DNA of 37,505 nt from SZUA-430 sp044375275 (GCA_044375275.1 JBILMZ010000011.1:1-37505); one strand, 5' to 3'; positions 18,419 through 26,763 are shown, numbered from the stretch's first letter. Made by a program: numbers and translations. Notes: generated by a model from the sequence alone, not told the origin.

Positions 18419-19729
18419 TTAATTGGGCTTTGTGGCTGGCGGTTTGTCTGCCGCCGAGACCACTTCCTGCCCCCGGATGAGGCGCAGGGCATAGGTCAGC
18501 TGGAAGTCATCGAACTTTTCGCCAGGCTTAGGCTTTACGCGGGGGCCGACATGGGGCTTTTTCCCGCCGTCCTGGGCATCCAGATGCTTCGGAAGATTGG
18601 CCTCCGACATGCGGTCATTGGCCTGGGTCTCGCTATCGTCTTCTGCGGTCTGCTCGACAAGGATGTCGGGATCGATGCCGGTGGCCTGGATCGAGCGCCC
18701 CGACGGCGTGTAGTACTTGGCTGTCGTGAGGCGCAGGGCGCCGTCAATGCCGCCGGAAAGCGGGATGACGGTCTGAACTGAACCCTTGCCGAACGAGCGC
18801 GTGCCGACAATGCGGGCGCGACGGTGGTCCTGCAGGGCGCCCGCCACGATTTCCGAAGCCGACGCCGAGCCTTGGTTGATCAGCACGACGACCGGAAGGT
18901 TTGCGAACAATTGGCCGCTGCGTGCATTGTAACGTTGCGTGTCGCTCGCGCGACGGCCACGTGTCGAAACCACTTCACCAGAATCCAGGAAGGAGTCGGA
19001 CACCGTGATGGCTTGGTCAAGCAGGCCGCCAGGGTTGTTGCGCAGGTCGAGGATGACGCCCTTCAGGCGGTTCCCGATCTTGGCTTTCGTCTGCTGAACA
19101 GCCTTTTCAAGGCCTTCCTCGGTCTGCTCGGTGAAGGTCGTGATGCGGATGACCGCAATGTCGCCTTCCGCCTTGAACCGGACGCTCTCGACGAGGATCA
19201 CGGCACGGGTGATCACGAACTCAAGCGGCTTTTTCTCGCCCTTGCGCAGGACCTGAATCTTGATCTGTGAATTGATCGGACCGCGCATCTTGTCGACAGC
19301 TTCCGAAAGGGTGAGGCCCTGGATCGACATCCCGTCGATCGTGGCGATCAGGTCACCGGTCTTGATGCCGGCCCGCGCCGCTGGCGTGCCATCCATCGGG
19401 GTGATGACCTTTACCAGCCCATCTTCCATCGTGACTTCAAGGCCGAGCCCGCCATACTCGCCACGGGTCGTGACCTGCATGTCCGTGAAGTTTTTCGGGT
19501 TCAGGTAGCTCGAATGCGGGTCGAGGCCCTGCAGCATGCCGTTGATCGCGTCTTCGACAAGCTCCGCGTCCTTGGTCTCGCGCACATAGTCGTTCTTCAC
19601 GCGCTCATAGACATCGCCGAACAGGTTGAGCTGGCGATAGGTGTCGGTGCCGGCAACAGCCTGTGTCAGGACGATGGTTGCAGCCGCGCCGCCAACGGCG
19701 GAAACAACGGCCAGAGCAAATTTCTTCAT
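18419..19729 (-). CDS. ctpA: Carboxyl-terminal processing protease CtpA (S41 family)
   Basis: A 436-residue periplasmic serine protease. It has an N-terminal signal or anchor (1-27), a PDZ domain at about 85-170 (GGLGLEVTMEDGLVKVITPM, then GLTLSEAVDKMRG) and an S41 catalytic domain. Ser290 (GSASASE) and Lys315 (RSFGKG) form the expected dyad, spaced by 25 residues as in E. coli Prc. The C-terminus ends in a charged, low-complexity tail. CtpA-type enzymes trim or degrade envelope proteins, including peptidoglycan hydrolases. It starts 3 bases after the EnvC-like gene, so the two are coupled. In alphaproteobacteria this pairing is usual and fits control of septal wall cleavage. Confidence 0.95.
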   Translation of the reverse strand: MKKFALAVVSAVGGAAATIVLTQAVAGTDTYRQLNLFGDVYERVKNDYVRETKDAELVEDAINGMLQGLDPHSSYLNPKNFTDMQVTTRGEYGGLGLEVTMEDGLVKVITPMDGTPAARAGIKTGDLIATIDGMSIQGLTLSEAVDKMRGPINSQIKIQVLRKGEKKPLEFVITRAVILVESVRFKAEGDIAVIRITTFTEQTEEGLEKAVQQTKAKIGNRLKGVILDLRNNPGGLLDQAITVSDSFLDSGEVVSTRGRRASDTQRYNARSGQLFANLPVVVLINQGSASASEIVAGALQDHRRARIVGTRSFGKGSVQTVIPLSGGIDGALRLTTAKYYTPSGRSIQATGIDPDILVEQTAEDDSETQANDRMSEANLPKHLDAQDGGKKPHVGPRVKPKPGEKFDDFQLTYALRLIRGQEVVSAADKPPATKPN

Positions 19730-19732
19730 GGA

Positions 19733-21001
19733 TTACCCGCTTACCCTTTCTTTGAGTGCTGCGAACCAAGGTACTGGATCAACTGGGACATCATTGCGGC
19801 GAAATTCGATATAGAGCTGTCTTCCACCAGCGACGGCCGTAGGTGCTCCCGATTGGGGGCCGGAAATGCTGCCAGAACCCGAACGTCCCATTCTGCCGAG
19901 AGGTTCACCCGCTAGCACGACCTGACCTACAACTCCGTCCACGTTGGTAAGACCAGCCAACAAAACATGATAGCCACCGTTGGCTGCAATGATCAACATC
20001 TGCCCGTAGCCCCGGAACGGCCCGGCGAACATAATTTTGCCGTCACACGGAGATGTGACCCCGGAACCGGCCAGGGTCTCTAGGTAAATGCCTTGTAAAC
20101 GGCCACCGCTGCCGTCTGTGCTCCCGAACCGGGCGATCAGCTTTCCATTGGCGGGCCACTTCAGGCGGCCGCGCAGCTGGTCCAGGGGGATGGGTTGGGC
20201 CGAGCCGACGGACGCAATCTGGTTTGTGATGGCGGTACCAGCCGGACGGATTTGTGGGCGCCCGTCGTCCTCGGTCAGGCTTGCAATCAGCGCGCGCAGG
20301 TCCTGAGCCTGTTCTCCCATGCGCCGGACGCGCTCACGCGTCGACTGAAGATTCTGCACGGCCTGCTCAGTAAGCATGCGGCGCTGCTCAAGCAACTGGA
20401 TCAGGACATTGCGATCCTTCTGCAAGGCACCTGATGCGGCTGCAACGCGCAGGCGCTCGTCTGCTGCCTGCTTCCGGAGTTTGCGCAGCCCCTCGAGGCT
20501 CGCTCCAAGCTCACGCGCCTTTTCCATGGCGCCCGGCACGACGGTGGACAGCAACATGGCCGAGCGTGCGGCTGCCGTCGCATCGTCAGGACGGATGATC
20601 AGCGCCGGTGGCGGTTCGCGCCCCATGCGCTGCAGCACGGCCAGGAGATTTGCGAGCCGTGACCGCTGCTGCTGCAGGGTCTGCATCGCCGAGGCTTCTT
20701 CCGTTTCAAGTTGTGCGAGGCGCTGCTCGACGGTGTTGAGGTCACGCTCGCGCGACTGGGCAGCCCCTGCGGCCTGGATGAGCCGCTCCCGCAGCAGGCC
20801 CTGATCCCGCATGTACTTCTGCGCGGATTGCGAAAGCTTGTCGATTTCGCCGCGGTCCTGCCGGATCTGCGTTTCGATCTGGTCAAGCTTGTCGACGGGA
20901 TTGGTGGCGGGATCGGCAGCAAGCGGCAGGGTGCAGGCCGCGCACGCAATCGCTGCGGCTAGACCCAGGACCGTCCATGTTTCAGGCGCGCTGCGATTCA
21001 T
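19733..21001 (-). CDS. envC: EnvC-like murein hydrolase activator (degenerate M23/LytM)
   Basis: A 422-residue protein with a signal peptide (about 1-29). A long coiled coil (about 35-250) is rich in Gln, Arg, Leu and Glu. A C-terminal LytM fold (about 290-400) includes KLIARFGSTDGSGGRLQGIY and GYGQMLIIAANGGYHVLLAG. The zinc ligands of active M23 peptidases are missing: no His-Gly/Asp pair stands at the first site (RLQGIYLE), and the HxH at the second is not intact (YHVLLAG). This matches activators such as EnvC, which stimulate amidases at the septum rather than cutting peptidoglycan themselves. It is the first gene of the tight envC-ctpA pair. Confidence 0.88.
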   Translation of the reverse strand: MNRSAPETWTVLGLAAAIACAACTLPLAADPATNPVDKLDQIETQIRQDRGEIDKLSQSAQKYMRDQGLLRERLIQAAGAAQSRERDLNTVEQRLAQLETEEASAMQTLQQQRSRLANLLAVLQRMGREPPPALIIRPDDATAAARSAMLLSTVVPGAMEKARELGASLEGLRKLRKQAADERLRVAAASGALQKDRNVLIQLLEQRRMLTEQAVQNLQSTRERVRRMGEQAQDLRALIASLTEDDGRPQIRPAGTAITNQIASVGSAQPIPLDQLRGRLKWPANGKLIARFGSTDGSGGRLQGIYLETLAGSGVTSPCDGKIMFAGPFRGYGQMLIIAANGGYHVLLAGLTNVDGVVGQVVLAGEPLGRMGRSGSGSISGPQSGAPTAVAGGRQLYIEFRRNDVPVDPVPWFAALKERVSG

Positions 21002-21127
21002 CCGGTACTCGGAATTGGAACTGAATGCTCATTACATCCCAAACATCTTAAGAGGTTCAGACTTCTCGAGACGTTCGGTCGTCAGTGCATTCGCCCCACG
21101 TTGCCGGGCTGCTCCGGGATGCGGTGC

Positions 21128-21889
21128 TCAGCCCTTCTTGGTCTGGTTCGCGACCGACGCGATTCGTGCTTGCACTTCGGCCGGATCACCCACGTAGGAA
21201 GTATCTTTTGCGAGGCCGTCGGCATCAAGAGAATAGATCTTCGGAAGCCCTGTTGGGATGTTGATTCCCTCGATTTCGTCTTCCGTGAGTCTTTCGAGAT
21301 GCTTGAGCAGTGCCCGCAGCGAGTTTCCGTGCGCGGCGACCAGTACTTTCTTGCCCTGATGCACCAGGGGAAGGATTTCGCTCAACCAAAACGGGAGGAC
21401 GCGAGCCGAGACATCTTTAAGGCTTTCCGCGCGCGGCAGCTCGTTTTCAGGCACGCTCGCGTAGCGCGGATCGAACTTGGGATAGTCATGGTCCGTGAGT
21501 TCAACCAGCGGCGGCTGGATCGCATAGCCACGACGCCACTTGTTCACCTGCGCTTCGCCGAACTTCTCGACAGCCTCGATCTTGTTCTTGCCCTGCAGGG
21601 CGCCGTAGTGGCGCTCGTTCAGTTGCCAGTGCTTGCGGACGGGAATCCACATCAGGTCCATTTCTTCAAGCACGAGCCACAGCGTCTTGATCGCGCGGCT
21701 CTGCAGCGACGTGAAGGCGACGTCGAAATGGAAGCCTTCCTGCTTGAGCAGCTTGCCCGATGCACGCGCCTCGCTGATGCCCTGTTCCGACAGCGGGCTG
21801 TCGCGCCAGCCGGTAAAGATGTTCTGCCGGTTGGCCTCGCTCTGGCCGTGACGGATGATCGCGAAGTCGAATTGCGGTTTCTTGCTCAT
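21128..21889 (-). CDS. gpmA: 2,3-bisphosphoglycerate-dependent phosphoglycerate mutase
   Basis: A 253-residue histidine-phosphatase-superfamily enzyme that interconverts 3- and 2-phosphoglycerate in glycolysis and gluconeogenesis. The phosphohistidine motif IIRHGQSEAN places the nucleophile at His14. Glu92 is in NERHYGALQG, and the second His is 187 (VAAHGNSLRALL). The C-terminal part GINIPTGLPKIY is typical of GpmA. The frame extends 37 codons upstream, but that stretch is not family-like and ATG 21889 gives the canonical start. It has intergenic spacers on both sides (126 and 166 bases), so it is likely transcribed separately. Confidence 0.94.
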   Translation of the reverse strand: MSKKPQFDFAIIRHGQSEANRQNIFTGWRDSPLSEQGISEARASGKLLKQEGFHFDVAFTSLQSRAIKTLWLVLEEMDLMWIPVRKHWQLNERHYGALQGKNKIEAVEKFGEAQVNKWRRGYAIQPPLVELTDHDYPKFDPRYASVPENELPRAESLKDVSARVLPFWLSEILPLVHQGKKVLVAAHGNSLRALLKHLERLTEDEIEGINIPTGLPKIYSLDADGLAKDTSYVGDPAEVQARIASVANQTKKG

Positions 21890-22000
21890 GAAGCGTCCAC
21901 GAAGGCGAAGGGTGGATGGAGACCCGGAAGGGCAGGGTCCGGACTTAGGCGAAATGCAGGAGCGCTGCAAGCCGCCGCAGGCGCAGGGCCCGTCCCCCAT

Positions 22001-22038
22001 AATGAAAATGGCGCCCGCATCAGCAATGCGGACGCCAT
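22001..22038 (-). terminator. Terminator of the thiolase gene
   Basis: A 13-bp stem with one mismatch (22008-22020 with 22026-22038, loop CAGCA) is followed on the minus strand by TTTCATT. It lies 17 bases beyond the thiolase stop and upstream of gpmA. Confidence 0.75.
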
Positions 22039-22055
22039 GGCAGCCTGTAGTTGGA

Positions 22056-23306
22056 TCAGACCCGCTCGACGATGATAGCCGGCGCCATGCCGCCAGCGGC
22101 GCACATGGTCACGAGGCCGCGCTTCAGGTTGCGCCGCTCAAGCTCGTCAATCATCGTGCCGATGAGGATTGAACCCGTCGCACCAATGGGGTGTCCAAGC
22201 GCCATCGCGCCGCCATTCACGTTGACCTTGTTGCGGTCGAGTTTCAGGTCGCGGATGAACTTCTCGGCGACGACCGCAAAGGCTTCGTTGATCTCCCAGA
22301 GATCGATGTCCTCGATCTTGAGGCCGGCCTTGTCCAGCACCTTGCGGGCAGCAGGCACAGGCGCATTGAGCATCAGCGTCGGGCTGTCACCCATGTTCGC
22401 CCAGGCGACGATCTTCGCGCGCGGCTTGAGGCCATGCTTCTTCGCATAGGCAGGCGACGCCAGGAGCAGCGCTGCGGCGCCATCGACAACACCTGACGAG
22501 TTGCCGGCGTGATGGACGTGCGTGATCTTCAGGTCAGGATAGACCTGCCGGATCAACCCACCCAGCGTGGTTCCCTTCTGGTCGAACGGAAACTCGGCCA
22601 TTGCTTCGAAGGACGGCTTCAGCGCAAGCAGGCCTTCCAGTGTCGTCTGCGGGCGCGGAAACTCTTCGTGGTCAAGCGCCAGCGTTCCGTCTTCCTTGTA
22701 GACGGGCACGAGGCTCTTCTTGAAGTGACCGCCCTTGATGGCGGCGTCTGCGCGTTGCTGGCTGACAAGCGCAAGCTCGTCCAGCGCCTGGCGCGGGATG
22801 CCTTCCAGCGTTGCGATGGCATCGGCGCAGACGCCCTGATGTGATTGCGGATGACGTGCGCGCAGGCGCATGTTGCCGGCATCCATCAGCGTCGGACCGG
22901 CTTTCGGATCGGCGGTCGCGGCAGCCTGCGAAGTGAATGACATCATCTCGGTGCCGCCGGCGATCACCAGGTCTTCCATGCCCGACAGGATCGCAGAGGC
23001 TGCAATGTTGACGGCCGTGATGCCGGAGCCGCAGAACCTGTCCAGCGTCATGCCCGACGCCTTGACCGAATAGCCAGCATCGAGGGCCGCCATCCGTCCC
23101 ATGTCCATCGCCTGCTTGCCGCGCTGCGAGGACGTACCCCACACGATGTCATCGACCTCTTCGGTCTTCAGGTTGTTGCGCTCGGCCAGTGCCTTGAGAA
23201 CGGTTGCCGCCAGCTGTTGCGGGTGGATGTCAGCAAGGGCGCCCTTGCCGACCTTGCCAATGCCGCGCGGGGTTCGGCAGGCGTCAATGATGTAGGCTTC
23301 AGCCAT
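22056..23306 (-). CDS. Acetyl-CoA C-acyltransferase (thiolase)
   Basis: A 416-residue thiolase. It has the nucleophile Cys92 (TLDRFCGSGIT), His372 (GGAMALGHPIGATG) and the second catalytic Cys402 (CAAGGMAPAIIVERV). It cleaves 3-ketoacyl-CoA or condenses two acyl-CoAs. The sequence AEAYIIDACRTPRGIGKVGKG resembles the fatty-acid-oxidation or FadI/FadA-like branch rather than the PhaA branch, but the substrate length is not certain. ATG 23306 is preceded by GAGGAG at a good spacing. The frame runs 28 codons further upstream but without family similarity. It has its own terminator and long flanking spacers, so it is probably a monocistronic insert in the conserved cluster. Confidence 0.9.
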   Translation of the reverse strand: MAEAYIIDACRTPRGIGKVGKGALADIHPQQLAATVLKALAERNNLKTEEVDDIVWGTSSQRGKQAMDMGRMAALDAGYSVKASGMTLDRFCGSGITAVNIAASAILSGMEDLVIAGGTEMMSFTSQAAATADPKAGPTLMDAGNMRLRARHPQSHQGVCADAIATLEGIPRQALDELALVSQQRADAAIKGGHFKKSLVPVYKEDGTLALDHEEFPRPQTTLEGLLALKPSFEAMAEFPFDQKGTTLGGLIRQVYPDLKITHVHHAGNSSGVVDGAAALLLASPAYAKKHGLKPRAKIVAWANMGDSPTLMLNAPVPAARKVLDKAGLKIEDIDLWEINEAFAVVAEKFIRDLKLDRNKVNVNGGAMALGHPIGATGSILIGTMIDELERRNLKRGLVTMCAAGGMAPAIIVERV

Positions 23307-23377
23307 TTTAATGCTCCTCACTGCGTTGTGATGATGAAGTTGATCAGGAAGTTCGCGCGTAACTGCTAGCCTGTCAA

Positions 23378-23596
23378 ATGTGCGTGGCATGGGCTCGCTG
23401 TCATCAGGCAGGCCGCAGCGTCAATTGCAGGGGAAGTTCGCAAAATTGTAGGTCAAAACTGGTTCGGCTGGCGTATATCGCGCTCGCAGTCGCAGCAACG
23501 GTCTTCATCGGAGGCGCCATCGTCGGCTACCTCGATTGCGGCCCGGGCCGCAATGCGTGCAAGCCGTCGGGCGAGGTCACGGGTACCCGCCCATGA
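23378..23596 (+). CDS. Possible small single-pass membrane protein
   Basis: A 72-residue frame in the 296-base spacer between the thiolase and rlmH genes. The C-terminal half looks protein-like: a hydrophobic helix (LAYIALAVAATVFIGGAIVG) is followed by a short tail with two cysteines (YLDCGPGRNACKPSG). The N-terminal 28 residues look random. No ribosome binding site fits ATG 23378, while AGGGGAAG at 23429-23436 has no suitable start codon after it. It may be a real gene with an unusual start, a decayed gene or chance. The rest of the spacer holds the divergent thiolase promoter region. Confidence 0.3.
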   Translation: MCVAWARCHQAGRSVNCRGSSQNCRSKLVRLAYIALAVAATVFIGGAIVGYLDCGPGRNACKPSGEVTGTRP

Positions 23597-23602
23597 GCCA
23601 CT

Positions 23603-24046
23603 TCAGACCCGATGATACGGATGACCCGACAGGATCGTCATGGCGCGATAGATCTGCTCGCTGAGCATCGTTCGCACCAGGAGATGCGGCCAGGTCTGTG
23701 TACCGTAGGCGATGGTGAAGCGAACCGACGACTTGACCGCTGCAGGCAGCCCGTCGCTCCCGCCGATCAGGAACGTGACGCGCGGCTCGCCGGCATCACG
23801 CCAGGCCGACAGTTGCTGCGCAAACGCAACGCTTGTCAGGGACTTGCCGCGCTCGTCCATCGCGATGCCAAGCCCCTGGAACTGGAACGCGTCAGGCTTG
23901 CGCTCATCCACCTCTTTCAGGGACAGCGTGGAAAAGCCAAGGGCGCGACCGGTATCGCGGGCGCGATCAAGATAGGCGAGCGCCAGTTCCGTCTCGGCAG
24001 CGGCGCGTGCGCGTCCACCAGCAAGAATCTCGATGGAAAGCGGCAC
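23603..24046 (-). CDS. rlmH: 23S rRNA (pseudouridine1915-N3)-methyltransferase RlmH, short variant
   Basis: A 147-residue SPOUT methyltransferase that methylates pseudouridine 1915 in helix 69. The SAM-binding knot is clear: FLIGGSDGLP, TWPHLLVRTMLSEQIYRA and the C-terminal GHPYHR. Start is GTG 24046, two bases after the rsfS stop. A longer frame from 24085 overlaps rsfS and is rejected. The region between SLKEVDERK and LGIAMDERGKSL is only about 12 residues, against roughly 25-30 in most RlmH proteins I know, so the loop/helix before the knot appears shortened. The catalytic knot itself is intact. Confidence 0.88.
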   Translation of the reverse strand: MPLSIEILAGGRARAAAETELALAYLDRARDTGRALGFSTLSLKEVDERKPDAFQFQGLGIAMDERGKSLTSVAFAQQLSAWRDAGEPRVTFLIGGSDGLPAAVKSSVRFTIAYGTQTWPHLLVRTMLSEQIYRAMTILSGHPYHRV

Positions 24047-24048
24047 GC

Positions 24049-24693
24049 CTAGCTTGCAGCAGCCATGGGCTCGGCGCCGCCCCACATTGCTTCAAGGCTG
24101 TAGAAGGTCCGCACTTCAGGCTGAAAGATATGGACGATGACATCGACCGCATCGACCAGGACCCAGTCACCTTGCTGAAGTCCTTCCACGCGGCACTTCA
24201 GGCCATCCTGCTTCAGGAGCGCGGTCAGGTGTTCGGCGATCGATGCGACATGGCGGCTGGAGCGGCCTGAAGCAACAACCATGAAATCCGCCATGGGTGT
24301 TTTGCCGGACAGGTCCATCGAGACGATGTCTTCCGCCTTGTCCGCGTCCAGGGACTTGATGATGAATTCCAGCAGCTTGCGGCTCTGCGGAGACGCCGTC
24401 GACTTGATGCGTGGCTTCGCGACTTTCTTCGCAGCAGGTTTCGCCGCCGCTTTCTTGGCAGCCGACTTGGCTGCGAGCTTGCTCGCTAGCGCCTTGCGCG
24501 CCGCAGCCTTGCCGGCGGGCGTCTTGGTAGCGGATGCCTTGCTAGCCGCAGCTTTGCCGGCTGGAGCCTTGCGCCCCGTAGCCTTTGAAGCCGAAGCCTT
24601 TGAAGCCGGTGCTTTGCTTGAAGTAGACGATGCACGCGAAGGGCGCGCTGGACGCTTCGTAGACAGGGTAGGTCTCCTTGGATGGACAGGCAC
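24049..24693 (-). CDS. rsfS: Ribosomal silencing factor RsfS with long Lys/Ala-rich N-terminal extension
   Basis: A 214-residue protein. The RsfS/Iojap domain occupies about 104-214: SRKLLEFIIKSLDADKAEDI, DLSGKTPMADFMVVASGRSS, and then QQGDWVLVDAVDVIVHIFQP. RsfS binds ribosomal protein L14 and blocks subunit joining in starvation. The first 100 residues are almost entirely Lys, Ala, Ser, Pro and Thr (for example SKASATKTPAGKAAARKALA). No ATG, GTG or TTG occurs in frame between this tail and the domain, so the tail must be translated if the gene is expressed. Typical RsfS proteins are near 110-150 residues. The start is GTG 24693 with no clear ribosome binding site. It lies in the nadD-rsfS-rlmH order. 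Confidence 0.9.
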   Translation of the reverse strand: MPVHPRRPTLSTKRPARPSRASSTSSKAPASKASASKATGRKAPAGKAAASKASATKTPAGKAAARKALASKLAAKSAAKKAAAKPAAKKVAKPRIKSTASPQSRKLLEFIIKSLDADKAEDIVSMDLSGKTPMADFMVVASGRSSRHVASIAEHLTALLKQDGLKCRVEGLQQGDWVLVDAVDVIVHIFQPEVRTFYSLEAMWGGAEPMAAAS

Positions 24694-24809
24694 GTTCAGT
24701 GGGCAGATGCTAACACGACCCGACTAACACAACGATGACAAAACAGGTCGCTTGCATGCGGCGAGGGGTAACATTCCGCTTACCCTGCGAGGAGCGGAAA
24801 CGGCCCGTT

Positions 24810-25514
24810 TCACCCCGGTGTTGGCCCCGGTGTTGGCCCCAGTGTTGGCCCCAGTGTTGGCCCCAGTGTTGGCCCCAGTGTTGGCCCCAGTGTTGGCCAT
24901 TGCCCGGACTGACGGATCTGCGTCGCGGAGGTCGGATCCAGCCGCTCCTCGAGATAGATCCAGGCCGGCGCGCCCGCGCTGAACAGCGCCTGCGCAGACC
25001 CGACGCGCGCCGCCGCAAAGCGAATGGCGGCAGGGCTGCAAAGCGCCTTCATGGTGAACCCGGGACGTGCGACCACGGCAACAGGCACGGCATTCAGGAT
25101 GTCAGGCCAGCGTCGCCAGCGATGAAACCCGGCCATGCTGTCCCCGCCCATCAGCCACACGAAACGTGCTTTCGGAAACTGGCGGCCAAGCGCCTCCAGC
25201 GTATCAAGCGTGTACTGCGTACCCAGTGCAGGCTCGGGAGCGCTGACACAGATCCGCGGATGCTGCGCAACAAGGCGCGCGCGCGCCAGGCGTTGGGCAA
25301 GGGGCGCCATGCCGGCTTGCGGCTTCAGCGGGTTCTGCGGCGATACCAGCCACCACACCGCATCAAGCCCCAGGCGGCGCATGGCCACCAGGCTGACATG
25401 GACATGGGCCGCGTGTGCCGGATTGAACGATCCGCCAAGCAGGCCGATCCGGCCTCCCTGCGAGGCAAGCACCTGGATCCGTCCGGGCGTGTTGTCAGGG
25501 GCGTGTCTGTCCAT
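24810..25514 (-). CDS. nadD: Nicotinate-nucleotide adenylyltransferase NadD with C-terminal PTLG repeat tail
   Basis: A 234-residue enzyme that adenylates nicotinate mononucleotide in NAD synthesis. The nucleotidyltransferase motif GGSFNPAHAAH lies at about 27-37, VWLMGGDSMAGFHRWRRW in the middle, and the ATP-binding TSATQIR at 195-201. Directly after RQSGQW (201-206) come 28 residues of pure tetrapeptide repeat: five PTLG and two PTPG, ending at TGA. This replaces the usual short C-terminal segment. The start is uncertain: ATG 25514 is used here, ATG 25529 is five codons earlier, and a GTG 14 codons inside would place the first motif closer to the N-terminus. The gene overlaps the end of proA by about 20 bases. 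Confidence 0.9.
   Translation of the reverse strand: MDRHAPDNTPGRIQVLASQGGRIGLLGGSFNPAHAAHVHVSLVAMRRLGLDAVWWLVSPQNPLKPQAGMAPLAQRLARARLVAQHPRICVSAPEPALGTQYTLDTLEALGRQFPKARFVWLMGGDSMAGFHRWRRWPDILNAVPVAVVARPGFTMKALCSPAAIRFAAARVGSAQALFSAGAPAWIYLEERLDPTSATQIRQSGQWPTLGPTLGPTLGPTLGPTLGPTPGPTPG
24813..24896 (-). repeat. 12-bp minisatellite, seven units, inside nadD
   Basis: Read on the minus strand, the unit CCAACACTGGGG occurs five times, then CCAACACCGGGG twice, ending directly at the TGA stop of nadD. The 12-bp period keeps the frame, so gain or loss of units only changes the length of the PTLG/PTPG tail. The copies are nearly identical, which points to recent or ongoing slippage expansion. Confidence 0.95.
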
Positions 25515-26760
25515 CGCCCCGCACGACATACTTGAAGGTTGTCAGTTCCCGCGCGCCGACAGGGCCGCGCGCATGCAGGCGACCCGTGGCGATGCCGACT
25601 TCCGCGCCAAAGCCGAACTCCGCGCCGTCGGCAAACTGGGTAGAGGCATTGTGCAGCACGATGGCGCTGTCGACTTCCTTGAGGAAGGTCTCGGCCACAA
25701 TCCGGTCTTCGGTCACGACGGACTCCGTATGCGCCGATCCGTACTTGGCAATATGCGCAATCGCGCCATCCACCCCGTCCACGATTTTCACCGCAATGAC
25801 GGCATCAAGATACTCCGTGTACCAGTCCTCCTCCTCGGCAGGATGCACACGCGGGTCTACGTTCTGCGTGATCTTGTCTCCACGCACTTCGCATTCGGCA
25901 TCTAGAAGGGCGGTAACAAGCGGACCCAGCAGGCGCGCTGCACCAGCGGAATCGACCAGCAGCGTCTCCGCAGCACCGCACACCGACACGCGGCGCATCT
26001 TCGAGTTCAGCACGATATGGCGCGCCTTCTCGGGATCCGCCGACTTGTCGACATAGACGTGGCAATTCCCGTCGAGATGGGCGAGCACCGGAACGCGTGC
26101 ATCCTTCTGCACGCGTGCCACCAGGCTCTTGCCGCCCCGGGGAATGATCAGGTCAATGCAGCCATTGAGGCCACCCAGCATTTCACCAACGGCAGCGCGG
26201 TCCGCTGTCGGAACGACCTGGACCACGTCCGCCGGAAGATTGACGCGCGAGAGGCCCGCCGCAATGGCGTCTCGAATGGCCAGCGCCGAACCCAGCGCTT
26301 CCGATCCGCCGCGCAGGATCACGGCATTGCCTGACTTGATGCAGAGGCCTGCCGCATCGCCCGTCACGTTGGGCCGGCTTTCATAGATGATCCCGATCAC
26401 GCCGATCGGCACACGGACCCGCGCAATCTTGAGGCCATTGGGGCGCACCCATTCTGCTTCCGTGTCGCCGAGCGGATCCGGCAGCCACGAGACGGTCTCG
26501 ATGCCGCTTGCCATGGCATCAAGCCCGGCTTTCGAAACCTTCAGCCTGTCCGTGAACGCGCTCTTCGCGCCGGATTTTTCGGCCATGGCGACATCGCGCG
26601 CATTCGCCTCGAGGATCTGCGCCGACTGCGAGCGGATGCAGGCTGCAATGGATTGCAGTGCAGCGGCGCGCTGGCTCTTGTCGGTCTTGACCAGCACCCG
26701 GGAAGCCGCGCGGGCAGAGGCCCCGATGCGCTCCAGCATGCTGTGAACATCGGCGGTCAC
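25495..26760 (-). CDS. proA: Gamma-glutamyl phosphate reductase
   Basis: A 421-residue NADPH-dependent reductase, second step of proline synthesis from glutamate. Catalytic Cys261 is in RRVSVCGAAETLLV. GVIGIIYESRPNVTGDAAGL, AVILRGGSEA and DLIIPRGGKSLV are family marks. The length is normal. The start is GTG 26760, 3 bases after the proB stop, so it is translationally coupled to proB. The 3' end overlaps nadD. Confidence 0.96.
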   Translation of the reverse strand: MTADVHSMLERIGASARAASRVLVKTDKSQRAAALQSIAACIRSQSAQILEANARDVAMAEKSGAKSAFTDRLKVSKAGLDAMASGIETVSWLPDPLGDTEAEWVRPNGLKIARVRVPIGVIGIIYESRPNVTGDAAGLCIKSGNAVILRGGSEALGSALAIRDAIAAGLSRVNLPADVVQVVPTADRAAVGEMLGGLNGCIDLIIPRGGKSLVARVQKDARVPVLAHLDGNCHVYVDKSADPEKARHIVLNSKMRRVSVCGAAETLLVDSAGAARLLGPLVTALLDAECEVRGDKITQNVDPRVHPAEEEDWYTEYLDAVIAVKIVDGVDGAIAHIAKYGSAHTESVVTEDRIVAETFLKEVDSAIVLHNASTQFADGAEFGFGAEVGIATGRLHARGPVGARELTTFKYVVRGDGQTRP

Positions 26761-26763
26761 GGT

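Noticed and set aside
24813..24896. Possible CRISPR-like array
   Set aside because: The 12-bp units are contiguous with no spacers and lie in frame inside nadD, so this is a coding minisatellite.
24724..25041. Minus-strand alternative frame giving repeated GANTG peptides
   Set aside because: It is the shadow of the nadD repeat in another frame. nadD has clear catalytic motifs in its own frame.
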